DNA from: JBJMLO01 sp045805265 | Lineage (GTDB): Bacteria; Actinomycetota; UBA4738; JACQTL01 | Length of the DNA: 53,077 nucleotides | Assembly: GCA_045805265.1 (NCBI GenBank) | Contig: JBJMLO010000017.1 | Location: forward strand, 1-53,077 | Reading direction: 5' to 3' | Shown: positions 6,767-14,249 of the stretch, in pieces | Layout of the letters: the number at the start of each line of letters is the position of its first letter | How positions within the stretch are numbered: position 1 is the stretch's first letter | The notes under the pieces: model-generated | Database searches by the model: none | Told to the model about the DNA's origin: nothing | The model's input: only the letters and a program-made list of their open reading frames with translations | Translations under genes and position numbers: made by a program

Positions 6767-8469
6767 TGGCGCGTCTCCCCGGCCTCTTCCGCCGTTTGAC
6801 CGCTGTGCAGCGCGGCCGCCGCCACCGGCGCGTGGACCGTCCCGTGACGGACGTCGAAGACGGGCCGCTCCGAGCGCACCGGCGGCAGCTCGTCGAAGTT
6901 CCACGCGGGCGGCGGCGAGGTCGTCGCCCACTCCAGCGAGTTGCCCTGGCCCCACGCGTCGCCCGCCGCCGTCGCCGGTTTCCGGAACGACGCCAGCATG
7001 TTCGCGGCGAACACGATCATGCCGATCCCCAGGACGTAGGCCCCGATCGTCGACAGGCGGTTCAGGAACGTGACCCCGAGCTCCGGCGAGTAGTTCGCGA
7101 TCCGCCGGACCATGCCCTTCAGCCCGGCCAGGTGCATCGGGAAGAAGGCCAGGTTGGCCCCGATGAACATGAGGGCGAAGTGGACCTTCCCGAGGGTCTC
7201 GTTGAGGAACCGGCCGGTCATCTTGGGCCACCAGTAGTAGAAGGCCGCGAAGATCCCGAACACGCTGCCGCCGAACAGCACGTAGTGCAGGTGCGACACG
7301 ATCCAGTACGTGTCCTGGAGGTGGTAGTCGATCGGGGGCGAGCCCACGAACACCCCGTCGATGCCCCCGATCAGGAACGTCATCAGGAACCCGATGGCGA
7401 ACAGCATGGGGGTCGTGAACGACACCTTCCCCCGCCACATCGTCGCGATCCAGTTGAAGAACTTCACGCCGGTGGGGATGGCGATCGCCCCGGTCAGGAA
7501 CGCGAAGAACGGCGCATACACCACTCCCGTGGTGAACATGTGGTGCGCCCACACGCCGAACCCGAGCATCGCGATGGCCAGCGTGGCGTACACGAAAGCC
7601 CGGTAGCCGAACAGCGGCTTGCGCGAGAACACCGGGATGACCTCGGAGACCACGCCCATCGAGGGCAGGATCAGGATGTACACCTCCGGGTGGCCGAAGA
7701 ACCAGAAGATGTGCTGCCACAGGATGGCGCTCCCGCCGGCCGCCGGGTCGAAGAAGTGGCCGCCGAAGTTCCGGTCGATGAACAACGCCGCCAGCGCCGC
7801 CGTGAAGGCGGGCATCGACAGCAGCAGCAGCATCGAGGTCGCCAGGAACGTCCACGTGAAGATCGGCAGGCGGAACATCGTCATGCCCGGCGCGCGCATC
7901 TTGAAGATCGTCGTCAGGAAGTTGATCGCGCCCAGCAGCGACGAGACCCCCAGCACCATCAGGCCCATGATCAACAGGTCGGTGCCGTAGCCGGGCGTCG
8001 ACCCCGTCGTGAGGTGCTCGTTCAGCGGCGCGTACATGGTCCACCCGCCCGAGGCGGCGCCCTGCGGCGAGAGGAACCCCGCCCAGATCAGGATCCCGCC
8101 CAGCGGGAACAGCCAGTACGAGAAGGCGTTGACCCGGGGAAACGCCATGTCGGGCGCGCCGATCTGCAGCGGCACGATGAAGTTCGCGAAGCCGACCGTC
8201 ACCGGCATCACGAACAGGAAGATCATCGTGATGGCGTGGATCGTGAACAGCTGGTTGTAGCGGTGGAAGTTGAACAGCGTGGAGTCGGGGTTGTACAGCT
8301 GCGTCCGGATCATCTCGGCCAGCAGCCCGCCCAGCAGGAAGAACACGAACGCCGTCGAGATGTACAGGATCCCGATCCGCTTGTGGTCGGTGGTGGTCAG
8401 CCAGGAGACGACGGCGCGGCGCCGCCGCCCGGGCTCCTGAACCGTTTTCTCCCGTGTGATGACCGCCAT
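6763..8469 (-). CDS. ctaD: Cytochrome c oxidase subunit I (aa3 type, A1 class)
   Basis: Encodes 568 residues from ATG 8469, with 12 core transmembrane helices. Ligand motifs are intact: the low-spin heme a His in NQLFTIHAITMIFLF, the CuB/heme a3 site with FFGHPEVYILILP, the HH pair in WAHHMFTTG, and the C-terminal HLHYVLFGG pair. The Glu in GHPEVY marks the A1 class with a D proton channel, and GVKFFNW carries the K-channel Lys. This is the oxygen-reducing core of the terminal oxidase. The N-terminal basic stretch (GRRRRAVV) and TTTDHKRIG start are typical of actinobacteria. The C-terminal about 70 residues are hydrophilic. Confidence 0.97.
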   Translation of the reverse strand: MAVITREKTVQEPGRRRRAVVSWLTTTDHKRIGILYISTAFVFFLLGGLLAEMIRTQLYNPDSTLFNFHRYNQLFTIHAITMIFLFVMPVTVGFANFIVPLQIGAPDMAFPRVNAFSYWLFPLGGILIWAGFLSPQGAASGGWTMYAPLNEHLTTGSTPGYGTDLLIMGLMVLGVSSLLGAINFLTTIFKMRAPGMTMFRLPIFTWTFLATSMLLLLSMPAFTAALAALFIDRNFGGHFFDPAAGGSAILWQHIFWFFGHPEVYILILPSMGVVSEVIPVFSRKPLFGYRAFVYATLAIAMLGFGVWAHHMFTTGVVYAPFFAFLTGAIAIPTGVKFFNWIATMWRGKVSFTTPMLFAIGFLMTFLIGGIDGVFVGSPPIDYHLQDTYWIVSHLHYVLFGGSVFGIFAAFYYWWPKMTGRFLNETLGKVHFALMFIGANLAFFPMHLAGLKGMVRRIANYSPELGVTFLNRLSTIGAYVLGIGMIVFAANMLASFRKPATAAGDAWGQGNSLEWATTSPPPAWNFDELPPVRSERPVFDVRHGTVHAPVAAAALHSGQTAEEAGETRQ

Positions 8470-8492
8470 CGGACGCCCCTAGGTTCTCGTCG

Positions 8493-9599
8493 TCATTTGA
8501 CCACGAAGACTCCGTGCATCGTCGTGTGCACGTCGCACTGGAAGTAGTAGTTCCCCGGATCCAGGCCCTGCACCTGGTAGGTGGTCTGGCTCGGCGCCGT
8601 GATGGTGTCGGTGGCGCTCGTCCCGCCCGCTAGGTGCTTCCCGCCCTGGGCCGGGTCCTTCGTGTAGATGTCGACGTTGTGCGGGATTCCCGTGGTGTCC
8701 TTGTTGGTGAAGTCGATCGTGACCGGCTGGTGGGCCGGCGCAGCCAGGCAGTCGGTGTCGAACTTGATGCTGGGGACCGCGTCGATCTTCAGCTGGGTCC
8801 CCTGCGGCGAGCACTGCGGGCCCTGGGCCTGCTGCTTCGCCTCCCGCTGGATCCACGCGTCGAAGTCGGTCGGGGTCATCGTCGCGACGTCGAACGTCAT
8901 CTCGTTGTGGTAGTCGCCGCACAGCTCGGCGCACTGCCCGCGGAACCGCTGGCCGGCGTACTGGGGCTCGATCGTCGTGTCGAAGGTGTTGTGGATCCCC
9001 GGAATGATGTCGCGCTTGAACAGCCAGGCGGGCACGTAGAACGAGTGGTTCACGTCCGCGGACTCGAGCTCGAAGTGGATCTGCTCGCCGACGGGGAGCA
9101 CCAGCGTGGGTGGCTGGGTCTGGCCCTGGGCCTCGACGGTCACGCCCTCCGGCTTCAGGTCGGTCGGGGGGCCCGTGAAGTACTCGAACCGCCACTGCCA
9201 CTGGAATCCGGTGACCCTTACCGTCAGGGGGTCGTTCGAGTGCTCCCGGTTGACGTCGGCCAGGACCACCATCGACATCACGAACAGGGCCAGGATGATG
9301 AGGCTGGGGACGAGCGTCCACACGATCTCGATCTTCGTGTTGCCGTGGAACTGCTCCGGGAGCACGTCGTCGCCCTTGCGCCGCCGGTACCGGATCGCGT
9401 TGTAGACGATCGCGCCCTCGACGGCGAGGAACACGACCGCCGCCATGACCAGGACGATGTTGTACAGGGAGTGGACCTTGTTCCCGTTCTGGGTGATGGC
9501 GTCGGGGGCGCAGGCCGCCAGCAGGAAGCCTGCCCCGACCGCGAGCGCCCCCAGTTGCGCTCGCCTCCAGCTCCGGCCGCGTTCAGGCTTCGTGCTCAA
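8493..9599 (-). CDS. ctaC: Cytochrome c oxidase subunit II with an extra C-terminal cupredoxin domain
   Basis: Encodes 368 residues from TTG 9599, chosen because GAGGAG stands 5 bases upstream; no ATG or GTG fits. The N terminus has a lipoprotein signal (LLAACAP lipobox, Cys about residue 29), then two transmembrane helices. The periplasmic CuA domain carries the His in NHSFYVPAW and the CAELCGDYHNEM motif (two Cys, His, Met). After the CuA domain there is an additional module of about 110 residues with IPHNVDIYT and YFQCDVHTTMHG, that is the His-Cys-His-Met set of a type 1 copper site. Subunit II normally ends after CuA, so this is a fusion that could accept electrons directly from a quinol-cytochrome or carrier. 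Confidence 0.93.
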   Translation of the reverse strand: MSTKPERGRSWRRAQLGALAVGAGFLLAACAPDAITQNGNKVHSLYNIVLVMAAVVFLAVEGAIVYNAIRYRRRKGDDVLPEQFHGNTKIEIVWTLVPSLIILALFVMSMVVLADVNREHSNDPLTVRVTGFQWQWRFEYFTGPPTDLKPEGVTVEAQGQTQPPTLVLPVGEQIHFELESADVNHSFYVPAWLFKRDIIPGIHNTFDTTIEPQYAGQRFRGQCAELCGDYHNEMTFDVATMTPTDFDAWIQREAKQQAQGPQCSPQGTQLKIDAVPSIKFDTDCLAAPAHQPVTIDFTNKDTTGIPHNVDIYTKDPAQGGKHLAGGTSATDTITAPSQTTYQVQGLDPGNYYFQCDVHTTMHGVFVVK

Positions 9600-9652
9600 G
9601 GCTCCTCGGGTCTGTGACGGTCCGCCGGGTGATCCGGGGCTCAGGCGGCGGC

Positions 9653-9658
9653 ATTCTA
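9653..9658 (-). promoter_or_regulatory. Candidate -10 element for the oxidase operon
   Basis: TAGAAT on the minus strand, 54 bases upstream of the ctaC start, in the divergent ctaC/ctaG spacer (9600-9734). The same hexamer occurs in front of the b6/ferredoxin cluster (1835-1830) and nuoA2 (32792-32797). No convincing -35 was found. No Rex-type palindrome is present in this spacer. Confidence 0.4.
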
Positions 9659-9734
9659 TCGACAACCACGAGGGGTGTGCCGCTCGGTTCGCTTCCCGCC
9701 CAGGACGCTGCGCGAGCCGATCGCGAGTGGGAGC

Positions 9735-10628
9735 ATGGAGCCGATGCTGGCGCACGCATCCTCGATCCCGCCGCCGTTCTCGCCCCTGCGCCTGGCGACC
9801 GGCTGGGCGTTCGAGCCCGTGCCCCTGGCGCTCGTGGTCGCGGCGGCCGTTCTGTACTGGTCGGGCCTCCGGCGGCTGGAGCACGGTCCGCAGTGGCCGG
9901 CCGGGCGGGTGTGGGCCTGGTACGGGGGCCTCGCCGCGTGCCTCGTCGCGATCGCCTCACCGGTCGACACCTATTCGGGCGTCAGCTTCTCCACCCACAT
10001 GATGCAGCACGTGCTGCTGATGTTCGTCGCGGCGCCGCTGTTCGCGCTGGGCGCGCCCGTGACGCTGGCGCTGCGGACGGCCCGCTCCTCGACCCGCCGC
10101 CGGGTGCTCCTGCCCGTGCTCCACAGCTGGCCGGTGGCCGTGCTCACGCACCCCCTGGTCGCGTTCACGATGTTCATGGTCGTGCAGTACGTGACCCACC
10201 TCACCGGGTTCTACGACGCGGCGCTCGAGTCCTCCCCGGTGCACGACCTCGAGCACGCCCTGTACCTGTTCAGCGCGGTGCTGTTCTGGTGGCCGGTCGT
10301 CGGCCTGGACCCGGCGCCCCGGAAGATGTCGCACCCCGCTCGGCTGATCTATCTGGTCCTCGCGATGCCCCTGGAGGCCTTCCTGGCCCTCGCCATCTTT
10401 TCGGGCAAGCCGTACCAGCACTACCTGTCGCTGCCGGCACCGTGGGGCGGCGCGCACGCGGTGGCCGACCTGTCGTCGGCCGGCTCGTTCATGTGGATCG
10501 CGGGGGACCTCAGCGCGTTGGTCGGCGGGCTGCTGGTGGCCGGGGCGTGGCTGCGCCACGACCAGGTCCGCCAGCGGCGCATCGAGGCCGAGGAGGACCG
10601 CCGGACCGCGCTGGCCGAGGCCCCCTGA
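9735..10628 (+). CDS. ctaG: Cytochrome c oxidase assembly factor CtaG (caa3 type)
   Basis: Encodes 297 residues from ATG 9735; ATG 9744 is also possible (GGAG just upstream). It is a polytopic membrane protein with about seven helices. Family features include the His-rich SFSTHMMQHVLLMFVAAPLFALG helix segments and the DLEHALYLFSAVLFWWPVV stretch, as in the Bacillus-type CtaG family. CtaG proteins of this type are needed for biogenesis of the aa3/caa3 oxidase, probably in copper delivery to CuB. The gene is divergent from ctaC and convergent with the ctaA-ctaB fusion, fitting a role in oxidase assembly. Confidence 0.88.
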   Translation: MEPMLAHASSIPPPFSPLRLATGWAFEPVPLALVVAAAVLYWSGLRRLEHGPQWPAGRVWAWYGGLAACLVAIASPVDTYSGVSFSTHMMQHVLLMFVAAPLFALGAPVTLALRTARSSTRRRVLLPVLHSWPVAVLTHPLVAFTMFMVVQYVTHLTGFYDAALESSPVHDLEHALYLFSAVLFWWPVVGLDPAPRKMSHPARLIYLVLAMPLEAFLALAIFSGKPYQHYLSLPAPWGGAHAVADLSSAGSFMWIAGDLSALVGGLLVAGAWLRHDQVRQRRIEAEEDRRTALAEAP

Positions 10629-10643
10629 GCAGGTCGGTTCGGC

Positions 10644-12473
10644 TCAGGTCGCGATGGGAACCAGGCGATCGACGGCCACGGCGGCGAACAGCAGCCCCAG
10701 GTATGTGATCGAGAACTTGAACACGCCGAACGCGAGGGCCGGCGTCGCGCGCCGCCACAGCCTCGCCGCCTTGGCGACGAACGCGCCGCCAAGGCCGAGG
10801 GCGGCGACCAGGTAGATCGCCCCCATCCGGGCCACGGGGAACAGCAGCAGCGTGATCGCGACCAGCAGCACGGTGTACAGCAGGATGTTCCAGGTGGTCT
10901 CCCGCTCGCCCCGGACCACCGGAAGCATGGGGACCTTCGCCGCGGCGTAGTCCTTCGTGTAGCGCATGGCCAGCGCCCAGAAGTGTGGGGGGGTCCAGAA
11001 GAACACGATGGCGAACAGGACCCACGGCGCGAGCCCCAGGCCTCCCGTGACGGCGGCCCACCCCACCAGCACCGGCACCGCGCCGGCCGCCCCCCCGATC
11101 ACGATGTTCTGCGGCGTCGTCCGTTTCAGCGTGAGCGTGTACACGAGCACGTAGAACAGGAGCGCCGACAGCGCGAGCGCCGCCGACAGGACGTTGACCA
11201 TCATGGCCAGCCAGAAGAACGAGATCACGCCGAGCAGGTAGCCGAAGCCCAGCGCCCGATCGGGTGCGATCGCGTGGGCCGGCAGCGGCCGCGTGCGGGT
11301 CCGGCGCATCACGCTGTCGATGTCACGGTCGAAGAACTGGTTCATGGCGTTCGCGCCGGCCGCGGCCAGCGTGCCGCCGAACAGCGTGGACAGCACGAGC
11401 CAGACCGACGGGAACCGCCCCGCCGCCAGGACCATCGTCGGCACGGTGGTCACCAGCAGCAGCACGACGATCCGCGGCTTCGTCAGCTGGATGTACGCGG
11501 CGGTGGTCTTCCGCAGCGAGCGCTGGCCGGCCGGGGCGGGCTCGCGCGCGCGCTCGGCCTCGGTCGGCGCCGTGCCCCGCTTCGCACCCACCAGGCGGCG
11601 GCTGGTCGTGGCCAGCGCGACCAGCGAGCCCCAGATCAGCGAGGCCAGCACCACGTGGACGACCCTGGCCGGCCCGGCGAGCTTGGTCCACACGAGGGTG
11701 GCGCCGACCAGCACCTGCCCCGCGTACAGCCCCAGCGCCAGCGTGGAGAACAGCGTCAGGTCGAAGTACCGCCGCTCCATGGTCCAGGCTCGGACGCACA
11801 CGTAGACCACCAGCACGCCGACGGCCGCCGCCAGGACGCGGTGCAGGAACATCGTGGTGAACACGCCGCCCAGTTGCGGGACGAGCTTGCCGTTCATCAA
11901 CGGCCAGTCGCCGAAGGCCAGGCCGGCATTCTGCCCCCGGACGTAGCCGCCCACCAGGATCAGCGCCAGGGCGGCCGCCGCCGTGACCGCGGCCAGGCGG
12001 GCGAACCCGGGTTGGTGGACGAGGTGGCCGGTGCCGCGCTCCTCCAGCTTCACGTCGCAGAACGACGTCGCGACGAGCCAGACGAGGGTCCCGGCCAGGA
12101 GCATCGCCGTCCCCAGGTGCGCGGTGACGAGCGTCGGCTTCAGGTCGCCCTTCACCACGATCCCGCCCAGCGCCGCCTGGGCCACGACCAGGACCGCGGC
12201 CACCATCGAGCCCCGGAACAGGGGCCGCACGTTCCGGTACCGGCGGAACGCGTGGACCGCCAGCCACCCCACCAGCACCACGGTGGCGAACGCGAGCCAC
12301 CGGTGGCTCTGCTCGATCAGCGCGTGGTAGGAGAACGCGTCGACGCCGTGACAGAACGGCCAGGACGTCCCGCAGCCAGCGCCCGACCCGCTCGCGCGGA
12401 CCAGCGCCCCGACGCCGATCAGGGCGAAGGTGCTCGCCGTGGCGGCGATGGCGATCTTCTGGAAACGGTTCAT
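10644..12473 (-). CDS. ctaA-ctaB: Fused heme A synthase (CtaA) and heme O synthase (CtaB)
   Basis: Encodes 609 residues from ATG 12473. Residues 1 to about 300 match COX15/CtaA: eight helices, an N-terminal Cys pair (GCGTSWPFCHG), and EQSHRW and TAHLG heme-ligand His segments. Residues about 325-609 match the UbiA prenyltransferase CtaB: YIQLTKPRIVVLL, the first Asp motif NQFFDRDIDSVMRRT (DxxxD), and the second acidic motif near YTKDYAAAKVPMLP. CtaB farnesylates heme B to heme O and CtaA oxidises it to heme A, so the fusion joins both steps for the aa3 oxidase. A charged linker (about 300-325) separates the halves. Such fusions are known in some bacteria, for example Thermus. A TAGACT -10-like hexamer lies at 12533-12528. 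Confidence 0.93.
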   Translation of the reverse strand: MNRFQKIAIAATASTFALIGVGALVRASGSGAGCGTSWPFCHGVDAFSYHALIEQSHRWLAFATVVLVGWLAVHAFRRYRNVRPLFRGSMVAAVLVVAQAALGGIVVKGDLKPTLVTAHLGTAMLLAGTLVWLVATSFCDVKLEERGTGHLVHQPGFARLAAVTAAAALALILVGGYVRGQNAGLAFGDWPLMNGKLVPQLGGVFTTMFLHRVLAAAVGVLVVYVCVRAWTMERRYFDLTLFSTLALGLYAGQVLVGATLVWTKLAGPARVVHVVLASLIWGSLVALATTSRRLVGAKRGTAPTEAERAREPAPAGQRSLRKTTAAYIQLTKPRIVVLLLVTTVPTMVLAAGRFPSVWLVLSTLFGGTLAAAGANAMNQFFDRDIDSVMRRTRTRPLPAHAIAPDRALGFGYLLGVISFFWLAMMVNVLSAALALSALLFYVLVYTLTLKRTTPQNIVIGGAAGAVPVLVGWAAVTGGLGLAPWVLFAIVFFWTPPHFWALAMRYTKDYAAAKVPMLPVVRGERETTWNILLYTVLLVAITLLLFPVARMGAIYLVAALGLGGAFVAKAARLWRRATPALAFGVFKFSITYLGLLFAAVAVDRLVPIAT

Positions 12474-12563
12474 CCGGTCGCTCGCACCTGCCGGGCCGCC
12501 GTCCGCGGTCGCGTGGCGCGATCCGCAGTCTAGACGGGGCCGGGCGGGAACGGGACGGCCGCG

Positions 12564-13310
12564 TCAGCCGAGGTGCTCGGCCACCCGGACGCCGAACGCT
12601 TCGGCGAAGCCCCGCCGGCCCTCCTCCGTCACCCGCACGGCCCGGCTGCGGTCCGCGCGGCGGATCCATCCCAGGTCGAACAGCCGCGCGGTGAGCGCGG
12701 CCCCCACCGCGCCCGCGAGGTGCGGCCGCTGCTCGCTCCAGTCGATGCAGAACCGGATCGCCGGACGGCGCGGCGGCAGGTGGTCCAGGTCGATCCCGAG
12801 CTCCTCGAGGAACACGGCGCCGGGCTCCGTCAGGGCCAGCCCGCCGATCCGCGGCGGCGTGCCCGGCCGGGCGGCGGGTCGAGGCGCGCCATCGACCGAC
12901 CCCTCCAGCCATCCCCGCTCGAGCAGCGAATCCATGGTGGCCACGCCGAGGCGCCCCGCCAGGTGGTCGTAGCAGGTCCGTGCCGCGCGGATGGCCCGGG
13001 CCCTCGTCTCGTCGGCCAGCGACCGGATCGGAGCCGGCGGCGCCACCACCGCCATGGCCTCCAGGAGGTCGGCCACGTGCGGGCCGGCCAGGCGGAAGTA
13101 CCGGTGCCGGCCCCGCCGCTCCACGGAGATCAGCCCCGCGGCGACGAGTCTCGCCAGGTGCTCGCTCGCCGTGGAGGGGGCCACGCCGGCCTCCGCGGCC
13201 AGGACGCTCGCCGCCAGGGCGCGGCCGTCGCCGAGCGCCATGAGCACGCTGCACCGGCGGCGATCTGCCAGGACCGCGGCGATCGCGGCGATGTCGGCCT
13301 CTCCGTCCAC
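12564..13310 (-). CDS. ArsR-family winged-helix transcriptional regulator
   Basis: Encodes 248 residues from GTG 13310. The N-terminal about 85 residues form a winged helix-turn-helix: RRRCSVLMALGDGR, recognition helix region VAPSTASEHLARLVAAGLI, and wing VERRGRHRYFRL. The C-terminal about 150 residues are longer than in classical ArsR metal sensors (about 100-120 aa) and include CYDHLAGRLGV and a final helical domain with single Cys residues. No metal motif ELCVCDL is present. The ligand is unknown. An inverted repeat TTTCG-N8-CGAAA at 13334-13351 upstream is a candidate autoregulatory operator. TAGCAT at 13322-13317 could be the -10, leaving a near-leaderless mRNA. Confidence 0.85.
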   Translation of the reverse strand: MDGEADIAAIAAVLADRRRCSVLMALGDGRALAASVLAAEAGVAPSTASEHLARLVAAGLISVERRGRHRYFRLAGPHVADLLEAMAVVAPPAPIRSLADETRARAIRAARTCYDHLAGRLGVATMDSLLERGWLEGSVDGAPRPAARPGTPPRIGGLALTEPGAVFLEELGIDLDHLPPRRPAIRFCIDWSEQRPHLAGAVGAALTARLFDLGWIRRADRSRAVRVTEEGRRGFAEAFGVRVAEHLG

Positions 13311-13662
13311 CCGCCAATGCTACGTCGGTGACATTTCGGTTGGGGACGAAACGTTAGCGGGTAGGGCGGTGGCGTGATCGGCGTCGCCCTGCTCGGCTCG
13401 CTGGTGGGGGGGACTTTCTCGGCGGCATGCACGCGGCGATGGGCCGTCGCAGCCGAGGCGTTCGCGCTGGGAATCGGCGTCTCGGTGCCGGCTTTCAGGT
13501 CCTGAGCGAACACCTGCGATACTCCGGCCGTGACCGCCGTGCCGGTCTGTCCTCGCCGTGCCCCGACGGGCTCTGCTCGACCTCCGGAGCCGTTCCGACG
13601 CTCGTTTCCGGCCGTACCCGCGGCGCCTCGCCCGCTCCCCGGAGCGCGGCGGGAGCCGTAGC
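13311..13662. other. Intergenic stretch between divergent regulator and PPOX gene
   Basis: About 350 bases without a gene I can support. It holds the candidate ArsR promoter and TTTCG-N8-CGAAA repeat near 13317-13351. On the plus strand, an open frame of 43 codons (GTG 13374 to TGA 13505) encodes a hydrophobic, Gly/Ala-rich start that looks like the first helix of a membrane protein and then stops. It could be the remnant of a gene divergently controlled by the ArsR regulator, or chance. Nothing else is evident. Confidence 0.4.
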
Positions 13663-14130
13663 GTGGACACCCGTAGCGAAGTCGACCTCGACACCGCGCG
13701 GCGGTCGTTCGCCCGGGAAGCCGTCGTGCGGGTTGCCACCATCGGGCCCACCGGTCCCCACGTCGTCCCGCTGTGGTTCGTGTGGGAGACGCAGGCGATC
13801 TACTGCTCGGCGTTCGGGGACACCACGACGCTGGCCTGCGCCCGGCGCGATCCGCGGATCGCGCTGACCTTCGACGCCGGGCGGGAGTGGGAGGAGCTCG
13901 GCGGCGTCGTCCTCCGGGGAACGGCCAGGGCGCTCCGGCCGGGGCATCCCGACCTGCGCGGGCCGATGTCGCGGTGGTACGAGAAGTACCGCGATCGGTT
14001 CGGTTCGCGCGGGTACCGGAGCTTCGCGGAGACCACACACAGCCTGTGGTTCCTGCGGGTCGTCGTCGGCGAGGTGAGCTGGTGGGATCACGGGTCCGGC
14101 CCGTTCGCCGCGGGCCCGCCCGGGCGGTAG
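13663..14130 (+). CDS. Pyridoxamine 5'-phosphate oxidase-fold (F420/FMN-type) protein
   Basis: Encodes 155 residues from GTG 13663, preceded by GGGAG at a good distance. The split-barrel PPOX pattern is visible: AVVRVATIGPTGPHVVPLWF near the N terminus, then a strand with IYCSAFGDTTT, DPRIALTFDAG and a C-terminal VVVGEVSWWD. Such proteins bind FMN, F420 or heme and include F420-dependent reductases, which are common in actinobacteria. Substrate and cofactor cannot be assigned. It stands just upstream of the Rex-type operator of the first complex I operon and is probably a separate transcription unit. Confidence 0.75.
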   Translation: MDTRSEVDLDTARRSFAREAVVRVATIGPTGPHVVPLWFVWETQAIYCSAFGDTTTLACARRDPRIALTFDAGREWEELGGVVLRGTARALRPGHPDLRGPMSRWYEKYRDRFGSRGYRSFAETTHSLWFLRVVVGEVSWWDHGSGPFAAGPPGR

Positions 14131-14159
14131 CTTCCCCGGTACCGCCCGCCGCCGGCCGT

Positions 14160-14188
14160 TTGCCGCAGTTTCGGGGCGGGGCTAGCAT
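14160..14188 (+). promoter_or_regulatory. Candidate promoter of the menJ-nuo1 operon
   Basis: TTGCCG at 14160-14165 and TAGCAT at 14183-14188 with a 17-bp spacer resemble the -35 and -10 of a housekeeping promoter. The expected start site falls at about 14194-14200, directly beside the Rex-type palindrome at 14201. Repression by blocking the start region is therefore plausible. The leader to the first gene is about 50 bases. Confidence 0.6.
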
Positions 14189-14200
14189 CTGTTCCGCAGG

Positions 14201-14220
14201 CTTGTGAAAACCTTCACAAG
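14201..14220. promoter_or_regulatory. Rex-type operator (copy 2), upstream of menJ-nuo1
   Basis: Perfect palindrome CTTGTGAA-AACC-TTCACAAG, same 8-bp arms and 4-bp spacer as the copy at 1905, and an exact match to the Rex operator core TTGTGAA-N4-TTCACAA. It lies 12 bases after the candidate -10 and 30 bases before the start of the first gene. In Streptomyces Rex is known to control nuo genes, which supports the assignment. Direct binding is inference. Confidence 0.85.
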
Positions 14221-14249
14221 CGGCCGGGCGATCAGGCGGGGCGGCCCGG

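Noticed and set aside
12564..13310. The ArsR-type gene as the missing rex regulator
   Set aside because: The winged helix lacks the Rex C-terminal NAD-binding Rossmann domain (no GxGxxG) and the length fits ArsR only.
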